Below, piece after piece: positions 33,107-42,817 of a stretch of DNA of 64,000 nucleotides. Each line of letters starts with the position of its first letter. The first letter of the stretch is position 1. Below the pieces are notes generated by a model. It was not told the origin of the DNA and made no database searches. It saw only the letters and a program-made list of their open reading frames with translations. A program made the position numbers and the translations under genes. Source of the stretch: Mycolicibacterium flavescens (GTDB lineage Bacteria > Actinomycetota > Actinomycetes > Mycobacteriales > Mycobacteriaceae); contig LR134353.1 in NCBI GenBank assembly GCA_900637135.1, positions 558,001 to 622,000 on the forward strand. The letters are read 5' to 3'.

Positions 33107-34234
33107 CTACCGGTCGTCGTCGGTGTAGCGAATGACGCCGCGAATGTTCCTGCCCTCGAGCATGTCGGAGTAACCGTCGTTGATCTGCTCCAGCTTGTAC
33201 TGCCGGGTGACCATGTCGTCGAGGTTCAACTTGCCTGCCTTGTACATCGACAGCAGCTGCGGGATGTCGTAGTGCGGGTTGCCGCCACCGAAGATGGTGC
33301 CCTGCAAGTTCTTCTGCAACAGGGTCAGCATCGCCAGGTTGAGGTTCACCTCGGTATCGAGCAGGCTGCCGATGGCGGTGACCACGCAGGTGCCACCCTT
33401 GGCGGTCAAACTGAGGTAGTTCTCGACGTCCTTGCCGTGCAGCTCGCCCACGGTGATGATCACCTTGTGGGCCATCAGTCCCCAGGTGACCTCGCCGATA
33501 CCGGCCATCGCGGACTCCCAATCCGGATAAGCATGTGTGGCACCGAATTTCAGCGCCTGGTCACGCTTCCACTCCATTGGGTCGATAGCGAAGATGCGAC
33601 GTGCGCCCGCGGTGACTGCGCCCTGCAGAGCGCCCATGCCGACGCCGCCGACGCCGACGATCGCGACGTCCTCACCGGGCCGGATGTCACCGCTGCGGAC
33701 GGCCGAGCCGTAGCCGGTGGTGATGCCGCAACCGACCAGGCACGCAACCTCGAACGGAATCGACTCGTCGATCTTCACGACCGAACTCTTGTGTACGACC
33801 ATGTAGGGCGAGAACGTGCCCAGCAGGGTCATCGGGAAGACGGGTTGTCCCTTGGCGTGGATGCGGTGGGTGCCATCGGAGACCGCGGTGCCCCCGAGCA
33901 GACCGGCGCCGAGGTCGCAGAGGTTGCGCATACCGGCCTGACAGGACGGACAGTTGCCGCAGGACGGGATGAACGACATCACGACGTGATCGCCGGGCTT
34001 GAGGTCTTCGACGCCCGGACCGACCTCGGTGACGATGCCCGCACCCTCGTGGCCACCGAGCACCGGGAAACCGGCCATCGGGATGCCGCCGGTCACCAGG
34101 TGGTGGTCGGAGTGGCACATCCCCGACGCCTCCATCTGCACCTTGACCTCGTCCTTGACGGGGTCCCCGATTTCGATCTCCTCGATCGACCACGGCTGGT
34201 TGAACTCCCAGATGAGAGCACCTTTTGTCTTCAT
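33107..34234 (-). CDS. adhB: Zinc-dependent alcohol dehydrogenase AdhB (NDMA-dependent type)
   Basis: 375 residues. Catalytic zinc ligands are in GMCHSDHHLVTGG and GHEGAGIV, and the structural zinc set is CGNCPSCQAGMRNLC. The nucleotide fold is VGVGGVGMGALQGAV with an ID acid. The overall pattern fits the class III/NDMA-dependent alcohol dehydrogenases of actinomycetes, where NAD(H) is held tightly in the enzyme. It should oxidise an alcohol made by the neighbouring P450 enzymes. A 91-bp gap to the preceding NTF2-like gene may hold an extra promoter. Confidence 0.94.
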   Translation of the reverse strand: MKTKGALIWEFNQPWSIEEIEIGDPVKDEVKVQMEASGMCHSDHHLVTGGIPMAGFPVLGGHEGAGIVTEVGPGVEDLKPGDHVVMSFIPSCGNCPSCQAGMRNLCDLGAGLLGGTAVSDGTHRIHAKGQPVFPMTLLGTFSPYMVVHKSSVVKIDESIPFEVACLVGCGITTGYGSAVRSGDIRPGEDVAIVGVGGVGMGALQGAVTAGARRIFAIDPMEWKRDQALKFGATHAYPDWESAMAGIGEVTWGLMAHKVIITVGELHGKDVENYLSLTAKGGTCVVTAIGSLLDTEVNLNLAMLTLLQKNLQGTIFGGGNPHYDIPQLLSMYKAGKLNLDDMVTRQYKLEQINDGYSDMLEGRNIRGVIRYTDDDR

Positions 34235-34325
34235 TGGAACGTGCCTTCCGCTAGTACCGGTGACCTCAGACTAGAGGCAGTAGTTAGGTAGGTCACACCC
34301 ACCCCCAATCAACTGCTTGGCCGGG

Positions 34326-35092
<767 letters not shown>

Positions 35093-36445
35093 CTACTTGC
35101 TCCGCCGTCGATACCGCGCCTTCGCGGGCCGCTGCAGCTGCACCACCATCTTCGAGTGGTCGTTGCGATAGCTGTCAGCCGGTTGCGCCATCTCGAACTC
35201 GTACTCGCGCAACAGGACCGAGAAGATCGCCTTGATCTGCATCTGGGCGAACGCCGCGCCGACGCAACGGTGCCTGCCCGCGCCGAACGGGATCCACGTC
35301 CAGCGGTTCACGATGTCGGCCTGTTCAGGCTTGTTGTAGCGGTCCGGATTGAAACCGTCGGGATCCGGGAAGTCCTCGGGAATCCGGTTGCTGATCGCCG
35401 GCGAGGCAGCCACGAAGTCGCCCTCGTGAATGGGGAAGCCCGCTACCTCGAATTCGCCCTGGGCCACCCGCATCAAGATGATCAGTGGCGGGTGCAGCCG
35501 CAGTGTCTCCTTGACGACGTTATCCAGCAACGGAATCTGGCGCAGCGCATGGAAGCTGACTTCCTGACCGTCGGCGTAGAGCTCGTCGAGCTCGGCCTGG
35601 ACCTTGGCGTAGATCTCGGGGTGGCGGATCAGCTCGATCAGGGTCCACGCCGAGGTTCCCGAACTGGTGTGGTGCCCGGCGAACATCAGCGAGATGAACA
35701 TGCCGGTGACCTCGTCGGCCGAGAACCGCGGATTGCCGTCCTCGTCCTTGATCGACACCAGCACATCGAGCATGTCGCGGTCGGACTTGTCCTCCGGCGG
35801 ATTGGCCACCCGCTGGTTCATGATCTCCTGCACCAGCGCAACGAGTTTCACGCGCGCCTCGTCGCGGCGCTGGAAGCTTTCGATCGGCAGGTAGGGGTCG
35901 ACGTAGCACAGCGGGTCGGTGCCGCGCTCGAGATCGTGGTAGTACTCGGCGAACCGGTGGTCGAGCTGGTTGCGGAACTTCAGCCCGATCAGGCAGGCCG
36001 TCGAGGTGTAGATCGTCAACTCGGCGAAGAAGTCGAGCAGCTCGATCTCGCCCTCGTCGCCCCAGTCGGCGATCATCTTCTTGACTTCGCCCTCGATGGT
36101 GGTCGCGTGGCCCTTCATGTGCTCACCGCGCAGCGCCGAATTGTGCAGCATCTCCTTGCGACGCTCGGGGCTTGCGTCGAACACCACACCCTTGCCGAAG
36201 ATCGGCGTCATAAACGGATAGGCCTCGGCCTGGTCGAGATCCTCGTCGGCCGAACGGAAGAAGAACTCGTTGGCCTCGGCGCCGGACAGCAGGATGACGT
36301 GCTTGTCCACCAACTGGAACCAGCCGACGTCACCGCACTCGTCGCGAACCCGTTGCATCAAGCCGATCGGGTCGGTGCGGAACTCCTCGAGGTGTCCGTG
36401 CTCTTCTTCACCACCGGAAACCCGGGGCACGATCGCGGTCGTCAT
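35093..36445 (-). CDS. cyp51: CYP51 sterol 14-alpha-demethylase
   Basis: 450 residues from ATG 36445. CYP51 hallmarks are the B'/C region VVFDASPERRKEMLHNSALRGEHM and the helix-I FAGHHTSSGTSAW. The K helix shows KETLRLHPP and the haem loop FGAGRHRCVG, with ligand Cys about 394. CYP51 removes the 14-alpha-methyl of sterols and is bound by azoles. Mycobacteria do not make sterols, so its native substrate in the cell is unresolved. The gene shares ATGA with the SDR before it and is followed closely by its ferredoxin. Confidence 0.96.
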   Translation of the reverse strand: MTTAIVPRVSGGEEEHGHLEEFRTDPIGLMQRVRDECGDVGWFQLVDKHVILLSGAEANEFFFRSADEDLDQAEAYPFMTPIFGKGVVFDASPERRKEMLHNSALRGEHMKGHATTIEGEVKKMIADWGDEGEIELLDFFAELTIYTSTACLIGLKFRNQLDHRFAEYYHDLERGTDPLCYVDPYLPIESFQRRDEARVKLVALVQEIMNQRVANPPEDKSDRDMLDVLVSIKDEDGNPRFSADEVTGMFISLMFAGHHTSSGTSAWTLIELIRHPEIYAKVQAELDELYADGQEVSFHALRQIPLLDNVVKETLRLHPPLIILMRVAQGEFEVAGFPIHEGDFVAASPAISNRIPEDFPDPDGFNPDRYNKPEQADIVNRWTWIPFGAGRHRCVGAAFAQMQIKAIFSVLLREYEFEMAQPADSYRNDHSKMVVQLQRPAKARYRRRSK

Positions 36446-37269
36446 GACTTCAGGTTCTCCTCGTTCAACTTGAGTTGCTGGCGTTCCGCCGGCGCGGTGG
36501 CCAGCGGCGCCTCGGGCTGAAGTTCCATGTTGGCGATGAACCCACCGCGAGGTGTCTCCGCCACGAAGGTGATGGCCCTGGCCAGGTCGGCCGCCCGCAG
36601 GAAGTAATCGTGCCGGGCCTGGCCCCACTTCGCCCAATCTTCGAGTGCCGGGCCGATCTTCTCGGCGGGCAGACTCCAGCCCATGCTGGTCTTCGTCGGA
36701 CCGGGGTGCACGATCGAGGCGCGCACGCCGGTGCCCTCCAGTTCCATCTGGAAGTTGTTGACCATGGCCAGAAGCGCCGCCTTCGCCGCCCCGTAGGCGC
36801 CCATGTGCGGCCGCTGGCGCAGCGCCACATCGGATCCCACGAAGATCAGGTCGCCGCGCTGGCGCGCGAGCATGCCCGGGAGCACCGCCGACGCCAGCCG
36901 GTTGGCCCCGACGAGGTGGATCTGCAGCTGCGACTCGAACTCGTCGGTGCTGATCTCGGCCAGCTTGCCGAAGTAGGTGTCACCGGCACCGGCCACCAAT
37001 ACCTCGATCTCGCCGAGCGCCTCCACCGATTGGGCGACAAACGTTTTCACCGAGTTGGGGTCGGTGACGTCGAGATGGAACCCGACGGCCTCGCCGCCGT
37101 CGGCGTTGATCTTGCCGACGATGTCTTCGAGTTTCTCGACGCGACGGGCGCCCAGCGCGACTGGGAAGCCGCGCGCGGCCATCTCGATCGCCGTCGCCTC
37201 TCCGATTCCGGATGAGGCGCCGGCGACGATGACGGGTCGTCGTTCGGGCAGGGGGTCGAACCGGGGCAT
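36442..37269 (-). CDS. Short-chain dehydrogenase (Rv0765c-like)
   Basis: 275 residues. Cofactor motif VAGASSGIGEATA, catalytic YGAAKAALL (YxxxK) and VHPGPTKTSM. It sits between the cyp123 and cyp51 genes, overlapping by 1 bp (TGATG) and 4 bp (ATGA), so the three are translated together. It probably oxidises or reduces a hydroxyl/keto group on the same substrate as the P450 enzymes. The C-terminal 40 residues are rich in Gln, Leu and Lys and vary in the family. Confidence 0.93.
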   Translation of the reverse strand: MPRFDPLPERRPVIVAGASSGIGEATAIEMAARGFPVALGARRVEKLEDIVGKINADGGEAVGFHLDVTDPNSVKTFVAQSVEALGEIEVLVAGAGDTYFGKLAEISTDEFESQLQIHLVGANRLASAVLPGMLARQRGDLIFVGSDVALRQRPHMGAYGAAKAALLAMVNNFQMELEGTGVRASIVHPGPTKTSMGWSLPAEKIGPALEDWAKWGQARHDYFLRAADLARAITFVAETPRGGFIANMELQPEAPLATAPAERQQLKLNEENLKS

Positions 37270-38477
37270 CAGACAGTCTCCACAGTGATGGGAAGGTGAG
37301 CGAATCCGCGGACATTGCTCGAGTGGACGCGGACGGCGTTGGCCTCGTCCACCTCGTATCCGCGGATTCGCTTGAACAACTCGGTCAACGCGACCTTGGC
37401 CTCCATCCGCGCCAGGTGCGCACCGAGGCAGAAGTGGGCACCGCTGCCGAAACTCATGAGCTTTGAACCTATTTCGCGGCCGATGAGGAAACGGTCGGGG
37501 TCCTCGAACACCCGCTCGTCGCGGTGAGCCGACCCGGGCAGCAACAGCAACACGTCACCGTCGGGGATGGTGGTGTCGTACAACGTCAGCTCGCCCGAGA
37601 CCGTGCGCGCGAGGATCTGGCTCGAGGTGTCGTATCGCAGCGTTTCCTCGACCCAGAGCGGAATCCGCTGCAGGTCGGCGTAGACCGGAGTCAACTGGTC
37701 GGGGTTCCTGTGGCCCCAGAAGGCCGCATTGGCAAGCAGTTTCGTGGTGGTCTCATTACCGGCGATCACCATCAGGAACATGAAGCCGATGATCTCGTCG
37801 TCGGTGAGCCGGTCGCCGTCGATCTCGGCCTCCAGCAGCGCGGTGGTCAGGTCGTCGCTCGGCTCCTTGCGGCGTTCGGCCACCATGCCCTGGTAGTAGA
37901 CGATCAGGTTGATCGATGCCTCCACGGCCGAGGGCGGTACGTCGGTGACACCCTCGTCGCGGTGCATGACACCGTCGGCCCACGCCCGCACCTGGTCGCG
38001 ATCGGGCTCCGGCACACCCATGAGCTCCGAGATGACGTCCATCGGCAGCTTGCCCGCGAATTCGCCGACGTAGTCGACGGTCTCGTTCGAGCGTGCCTTG
38101 TCCAACATGACATCGAGGTGCTGCACGGCGATCTCGGTGACGCGCGGCTCCAACTCGCGGATGCGCCGAGGCGTGAAACCTTTCGACACCAGTGTGCGCA
38201 GTCGCAAGTGGTCGGGGTCGTCCATCGCCAGGAAGGACATGGTCTTGGAGGCGTGCGGTCCGCGGGACGCGGGATCCAGCGATACGCCGAACTTGTTCGA
38301 CAACGTGGTGCTGTTGCGGAAACCCTGCAGGACATCCTGGTGCCGCGACAGGGCCCAGAAGCCGAGTTCGTCGTTGCGATACAGCGGTGCCTCGTCCCGC
38401 AGCCGCTTGTAGTACGGATACGGATCCTCGTGGAAGTCGTAGTCGTATGGGTCAAGAACGATTTCGCTGATGGTCAC
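37269..38477 (-). CDS. cyp123: Cytochrome P450 CYP123
   Basis: 402 residues, ATG start. Helix-I AGNETTTKLL, ExxR in EETLR and haem loop FGSGAHFCLG with Cys about 350. Assigned to CYP123 by sequence feel and by conserved order next to the cyp51 genes (Rv0766c in M. tuberculosis). Substrate unknown; it may use the same ferredoxin as CYP51. The start overlaps the TetR stop by 4 bp. Confidence 0.92.
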   Translation of the reverse strand: MTISEIVLDPYDYDFHEDPYPYYKRLRDEAPLYRNDELGFWALSRHQDVLQGFRNSTTLSNKFGVSLDPASRGPHASKTMSFLAMDDPDHLRLRTLVSKGFTPRRIRELEPRVTEIAVQHLDVMLDKARSNETVDYVGEFAGKLPMDVISELMGVPEPDRDQVRAWADGVMHRDEGVTDVPPSAVEASINLIVYYQGMVAERRKEPSDDLTTALLEAEIDGDRLTDDEIIGFMFLMVIAGNETTTKLLANAAFWGHRNPDQLTPVYADLQRIPLWVEETLRYDTSSQILARTVSGELTLYDTTIPDGDVLLLLPGSAHRDERVFEDPDRFLIGREIGSKLMSFGSGAHFCLGAHLARMEAKVALTELFKRIRGYEVDEANAVRVHSSNVRGFAHLPITVETV

Positions 38478-39082
38478 TGCTCGTCTCCCAAGATGAGGCC
38501 GACGACGTAGCTGAGCCGGTCGGCGATCTGGTGGTAGGTGAAGACGCCGCTACCCGCGTTGACCAGCGCGCCGAAGAACGTCATCTCCAGGGCCGCCAAT
38601 GCGCGCGGGTCGGCCTCTGGGCCCATGGCCGAGCGGATGCGGCGGTGGATCTCGGCACCGATGCGGTCGCGTACCGCGCGCACTGCGGAGTCGCTACCGC
38701 TGAGTAGCGCGGTCGTGCACGCCGCCGCGACCTCGGGTTCGTCGGCGACCATCAGCGCCATCGCGCGCAGAGTCTTCTCGACGCGGGCGACCCGGCTGTC
38801 GTTGACGTCGGTGAAGTACGGCACCTGACGCATCAGGTCCAGGTACACCTCGGCGATCAGGTGGTTCTTCGACGAGAAGTAGGTGTAGGCGGTGGCCGGG
38901 GCGACCTTGGCCCTAGCGGCGACGGCGCGCACCGTCAGGTCGGCGTAGGAGGATTCGCGCAGCATCTCGACACCGGCGGTGAGCACCTTGCGGAACGTCT
39001 CCTCCTGGCGACGGTTCCGCGGTGTCTCGGCGGTGCTGACAGGCGCCGGGCCTGGGACCGCAACCACGGGCTCGCTGGACAC
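38474..39082 (-). CDS. TetR-family regulator of the cyp51/aldA region
   Basis: 202 residues, GTG start within a GGACACCTGTCC palindrome. The helix-turn-helix is LTVRAVAARAKVAPATAYTYFSSKNHLIAE. It heads the leftward P450 operon and is divergent from aldA, so it probably represses both. Two GGACA/TGTCC sites in the 139-bp gap are the likely operators. The ligand may be a substrate or product of the P450/ALDH enzymes. Position equals Rv0767c. Confidence 0.93.
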   Translation of the reverse strand: MSSEPVVAVPGPAPVSTAETPRNRRQEETFRKVLTAGVEMLRESSYADLTVRAVAARAKVAPATAYTYFSSKNHLIAEVYLDLMRQVPYFTDVNDSRVARVEKTLRAMALMVADEPEVAAACTTALLSGSDSAVRAVRDRIGAEIHRRIRSAMGPEADPRALAALEMTFFGALVNAGSGVFTYHQIADRLSYVVGLILGDEQ

Positions 39083-39102
39083 CTGTCCAAGTTATCGGAC
39101 AC
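39077..39102. promoter_or_regulatory. TetR operator at the tetR/cyp123 start
   Basis: GGACA-CC-TGTCC (39077-39088) spans the tetR start codon, and a third half-site GGACA follows at 39097-39101 after 8 bases. The 12-bp arms are perfect. Binding here would block transcription or translation of the regulator itself. Confidence 0.6.
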
Positions 39103-39187
39103 GGGCTCGGCTCCGCAAGTATGCAGCTAGTAAACGCTATGCTTGCCAGCCGCACTGCGAGGGGACTATCGTTCGGTTCAACAATTC

Positions 39188-39199
39188 GGACACTTGTCC
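39188..39199. promoter_or_regulatory. TetR operator upstream of aldA
   Basis: GGACA-CT-TGTCC, the same palindrome as at the tetR start, located 23 bp before the aldA start and so likely to cover its promoter or leader. Confidence 0.62.
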
Positions 39200-39221
39200 A
39201 GCAATGGTGAACGGAGACGGC

Positions 39222-40688
39222 ATGGCTGTGCTGGCGAATCGGGAAAGTCAGCTGCTCATCGACGGCAAGCTCGTCGCGGGAAGCGGCGGGTCGTTTGAAA
39301 CCGTCAACCCCGCCACCGAGGAAGTGCTGGGTGTCGCGGCCGACGCCACCGCCGACGACATGGGTCGTGCGATCGAGGCGGCCAGGCGCGCCTTCGACGA
39401 GACCGACTGGTCGACCGACACCGACTTGCGGGTGCGTTGCCTTCGCCAGCTGCAGGCCGTCCTGAAGGAGCACATCGAGGAACTGCGCGAGATCACGATC
39501 GGCGAGGTGGGCGCGCCCCGGATGTTGACGTCGGCGGCTCAGCTCGAGGGACCGGTCGACGATCTGAGCTTCTGCGCCGACACCGCCGAGTCCTACGAGT
39601 GGAACACCGATCTCGGGGTCGCGTCGCCGATGGGCATCAAGACCCGCCGCCGCCTCGCCCGCGAGGCCGTCGGCGTCGTCGGCGCCATCACCCCGTGGAA
39701 CTTCCCGCACCAGATCAACCTGGCCAAGATCGGCCCGGCGTTGGCCGCCGGCAACACCATCGTGCTCAAGCCGGCCCCGGACACCCCGTGGTGTGCGGCC
39801 GCGGTCGGAGAGTTGATCGCCGAGCACACCGACATCCCGCCGGGCGTCGTCAACATCGTCACCTCCAGCGATCACGGGGTCGGTGCGCTGCTGTCCAAGG
39901 ACCCACGGGTGGACATGGTTTCGTTCACCGGGTCGACGGCGACCGGTCGCAGCGTGATGGCCGATGGCGCCGCGACGATCAAGAAGGTGTTCCTGGAACT
40001 GGGCGGCAAGTCGGCGTTCCTCGTGCTCGACGACGCCGACCTGGCCGCCGCCTGCTCGATGTCGGCGTTCACCGCGTCGATGCACGCCGGACAGGGATGC
40101 GCCATTACCACCCGACTGGTGGTGCCGCGGGCTCGCTACGACGAGGCGGTGGAGGCCGCGGCGGCGACGATGGGCGGACTCAAGCCGGGCGACCCTCAGG
40201 ACGCCGGAACCATCTGCGGCCCACTCATTTCCGCGCGTCAGCGCGACCGGGTTCAGGGTTACCTCGACTCGGCGATCGACGAGGGCGGCAAGTTCGCCGT
40301 CGGCGGTGGCCGCCCCGCCGATCGCGATACCGGCTTCTTCATCGAGCCCACCGTCATCGCCGGGCTGGACAACAACGCCAAGGTCTCGCGGGAGGAGATC
40401 TTCGGACCGGTGCTGACGGTCATCGCCCACGACGGCGACGACGACGCCGTCCGCATCGCCAACGATTCGGCCTACGGCCTTTCAGGCACGGTGTTCTCGG
40501 CCGACGAAGAACGCGCGAACCGGGTCGCGGCACGGATGCGGGTCGGCACGGTCAACATCAACGGCGGCGTCTGGTATTCGGCGGATATGCCGTTCGGCGG
40601 ATACAAGCAGTCCGGGCTGGGTCGCGAGATGGGACTGGCGGGCTTCGAGGAATACCTGGAAATCAAGGCGATCGCTACGGCGGTGTGA
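39222..40688 (+). CDS. aldA: NAD-dependent aldehyde dehydrogenase AldA
   Basis: 488 residues from ATG 39222 (GGAGA upstream). Family motifs: TPWNFPHQINLAKIGPALAAGN, FTGSTATGRSV, the base Glu in LELGGKSAFLVL and nucleophile Cys in QGCAITTRL (about 290). EEIFGPVL and the C-terminal MPFGGYKQSG complete the set. It would oxidise an aldehyde, perhaps produced by AdhB. It is the first gene of the rightward operon and is preceded by a TetR operator. Confidence 0.95.
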   Translation: MAVLANRESQLLIDGKLVAGSGGSFETVNPATEEVLGVAADATADDMGRAIEAARRAFDETDWSTDTDLRVRCLRQLQAVLKEHIEELREITIGEVGAPRMLTSAAQLEGPVDDLSFCADTAESYEWNTDLGVASPMGIKTRRRLAREAVGVVGAITPWNFPHQINLAKIGPALAAGNTIVLKPAPDTPWCAAAVGELIAEHTDIPPGVVNIVTSSDHGVGALLSKDPRVDMVSFTGSTATGRSVMADGAATIKKVFLELGGKSAFLVLDDADLAAACSMSAFTASMHAGQGCAITTRLVVPRARYDEAVEAAAATMGGLKPGDPQDAGTICGPLISARQRDRVQGYLDSAIDEGGKFAVGGGRPADRDTGFFIEPTVIAGLDNNAKVSREEIFGPVLTVIAHDGDDDAVRIANDSAYGLSGTVFSADEERANRVAARMRVGTVNINGGVWYSADMPFGGYKQSGLGREMGLAGFEEYLEIKAIATAV

Positions 40689-40695
40689 CGATCAC

Positions 40696-40756
40696 GCCGA
40701 ACGTGGGTTACCCGCACGCAAAACGTCGCGAGGCGTGACACAACCCCACATTCGGC
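40696..40756. repeat. Inverted repeat between aldA and the SDR gene
   Basis: GCCGAACGTGGGTT (40696-40709) pairs with AACCCCACATTCGGC (40742-40756), with one mismatch and one bulge. An alternative pairing uses TCACGCC (40692-40698) with GGCGTGA (40733-40739), so two mutually exclusive stems are possible. Could be a terminator/attenuator or a dispersed palindromic element. Confidence 0.55.
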
Positions 40757-40773
40757 AACGAGGAAGGAACACG

Positions 40774-41535
40774 ATGGGGTTCTACGAGGACCAGTTCAAG
40801 GACAAGGTGGCGATCGTCACCGGCGCCGGCGGCGGTATCGGCCAAGCGTATGCCGAGGCGCTGGCGCGCGAGGGCGCCGCAGTGGTGGTTGCCGACATCA
40901 ACACCGAGGGCGCCCAGAAGGTGGCCGACGGCATCAAGGGCGAGGGCGGCAGCGCGCTCGCCGTGCGTGTCGACGTCTCCGACCCGGAATCGGCGAAGGA
41001 GATGGCCGCGCAGACGCTTTCGGAGTTCGGCGGCATCGACTACCTGGTGAACAACGCCGCGATCTTCGGCGGCATGAAACTGGACTTCCTGATCACCGTG
41101 GACTGGGACTACTACAAGAAGTTCATGAGCGTGAACATGGACGGCGCGTTGATCTGCACCCGGGCGGTGTACAAGAAGATGGCCAAACGCGGCGGCGGGG
41201 CGATCGTCAACCAATCCTCGACGGCGGCGTGGCTGTACTCGAATTTCTACGGTCTGGCCAAGGTCGGGGTCAACGGGCTGACCCAGCAGCTGGCGACCGA
41301 GCTGGGCGGGCAGAACATCCGGGTCAACGCGATCGCGCCGGGCCCCATCGATACCGAGGCCAACCGCACCACCACGCCTCAGGAGATGGTCGCGGACATC
41401 GTCAAGGGAATCCCGTTGTCGCGCATGGGACAACCGGAGGACCTGGTCGGCATGTGCCTGTTCCTGCTGTCGGATCAGGCCAAGTGGATCACCGGTCAGA
41501 TCTTCAACGTCGACGGCGGGCAGATCATCAGGTGA
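40774..41535 (+). CDS. Short-chain dehydrogenase (Rv0769-like)
   Basis: 253 residues from ATG 40774 with AGGAAGGA upstream. TGAGGGIGQ cofactor loop, NNAA, Ser in NQSSTAAW, and the C-terminal VDGG. The usual YxxxK is YGLAK. A typical classical SDR, second gene of the aldA operon, ending in a 4-bp overlap (GTGA) with the next gene. Its substrate is unknown. Confidence 0.93.
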   Translation: MGFYEDQFKDKVAIVTGAGGGIGQAYAEALAREGAAVVVADINTEGAQKVADGIKGEGGSALAVRVDVSDPESAKEMAAQTLSEFGGIDYLVNNAAIFGGMKLDFLITVDWDYYKKFMSVNMDGALICTRAVYKKMAKRGGGAIVNQSSTAAWLYSNFYGLAKVGVNGLTQQLATELGGQNIRVNAIAPGPIDTEANRTTTPQEMVADIVKGIPLSRMGQPEDLVGMCLFLLSDQAKWITGQIFNVDGGQIIR

Positions 41536-42383
41536 GCGACGACGTCAAGCTGGGATACATCGGCCTGGGCAACCAGGGGGCGCCGATGGCCAAGCGTCTG
41601 GTCGACTGGCCCGGCGGGCTGGTCGTGTTCGACGTGCGTACCGAGGCGATGACCCCGTTGGTCGAGCTCGGGGCAAGCCCGGCGGAGGATGTCGCTGGAG
41701 TCTCTGAGGCCGACGTCATCAGCGTCACGGTGCTCAACGACGAGCAGGTGCGCGACGTCGTCGGTCAGCTCGCCGAACACGCCAAACCAGGTACCGTCAT
41801 CGCGATCCATTCCACCATCGAGCCCAGTACGGCACCGGATCTGGCAGACCAATTGCGCCCAAGGGGTATTCACATCGTCGATGCGCCGGTCAGCGGTGGC
41901 GCCGGAGCCGCCGACAAGGGTGAACTGGCCGTGATGGTCGGCGCCGACGACGAGGCCTACGCTGCGGTCAAACCCGTCTTCAAACAATGGGCATCGCTGG
42001 TGGTGCGCGCGGGCGAGCCCGGCGCCGGTACTCGGATGAAGTTGGCTCGGAACATGCTGACGTTCATCGGGTTCGCCGCGGCCTGTGAAGCGCAGAAACT
42101 GGCTGAGGCGGCGGGGATCGATCTGCAGAAGCTGGGGCGCGTGGTGCGGCACAGTGACGCGCAGAGTGGTGGACCCGGAGCCATCATGTACCGCGACGAC
42201 ACCAAGCCGCTCACCCCGGACCACTTCCTGCACGACATGTTCGTTCACACTCGTGGTCTCGGCGAGAAGGATCTGCGGTTGGCGCTCGCGCTGGGCAAGG
42301 CCACCGACGTCGAACTTCCACTGGCCGAGATCGCGCTGCAGAACCTGGCCGCCGGGCTCGGCGTGCCGCACACGAAGGAGTGA
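41532..42383 (+). CDS. Beta-hydroxyacid dehydrogenase (Rv0770-like)
   Basis: 283 residues, GTG start within the SDR stop. GYIGLGNQGAPMA Rossmann loop, DAPVSGGAGAADKGEL substrate signature, and Lys in MKLARNM. It resembles the protein at 13992 but is clearly divergent. Together with the following CMD gene it repeats the pairing seen at 13600-14867, with gene order reversed. It is likely to handle a 3-hydroxy acid. Confidence 0.9.
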   Translation: MSDDVKLGYIGLGNQGAPMAKRLVDWPGGLVVFDVRTEAMTPLVELGASPAEDVAGVSEADVISVTVLNDEQVRDVVGQLAEHAKPGTVIAIHSTIEPSTAPDLADQLRPRGIHIVDAPVSGGAGAADKGELAVMVGADDEAYAAVKPVFKQWASLVVRAGEPGAGTRMKLARNMLTFIGFAAACEAQKLAEAAGIDLQKLGRVVRHSDAQSGGPGAIMYRDDTKPLTPDHFLHDMFVHTRGLGEKDLRLALALGKATDVELPLAEIALQNLAAGLGVPHTKE

Positions 42384-42385
42384 CG

Positions 42386-42817
42386 ATGGACGAGTTGCGC
42401 CGCAAGGGCCTCGAGAAGATGAACGAGGTCTACGGCTGGGAGATGCCCAACATCGAGGGTGATCCGTATTTCGACCTCACCGTCGACCACCTCTTCGGCA
42501 CCATCTGGTCGCGCCCCGGGCTGTCGATGCGCGACAAGCGGATCATGACGCTGACCGCCGTGACCGCCGTCGGGAACTCCGACCTCGCCGAAATCCAGGC
42601 CAACGCGGCGCTGGCCAACGGGGAGATGACCGAGGACGAGCTCAAGGAGATGGCCGTCTTCCTGACCCACTACCTCGGGTTCCCGCTGGGCTCCAAGCTC
42701 GACGGCGCGGTCAGCAAGGTGATCAAGAACCGCAAGAAGCGTCCGGCGGATGACAAGAAGGCCAATGTGAACGCCGCGGTGAAGATGCATTCCGGTGGGA
42801 CGGTCCATGACGAGTAG
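42386..42817 (+). CDS. Carboxymuconolactone decarboxylase-family protein (Rv0771-like)
   Basis: 143 residues from ATG 42386 (GGAG 6 bp upstream; GTG 42380 also in frame). CMD-type block LFGTIWSRPGLSMRDKRIMTLTAVTAVG, with an acidic MTEDELKEMAVFLTHYLGFPLGSKL. The basic tail (KNRKKRPADDKK) extends beyond the usual domain. No CxxC, so not an AhpD-type peroxidase. Overlaps the next gene by 11 bp. Confidence 0.9.
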   Translation: MDELRRKGLEKMNEVYGWEMPNIEGDPYFDLTVDHLFGTIWSRPGLSMRDKRIMTLTAVTAVGNSDLAEIQANAALANGEMTEDELKEMAVFLTHYLGFPLGSKLDGAVSKVIKNRKKRPADDKKANVNAAVKMHSGGTVHDE

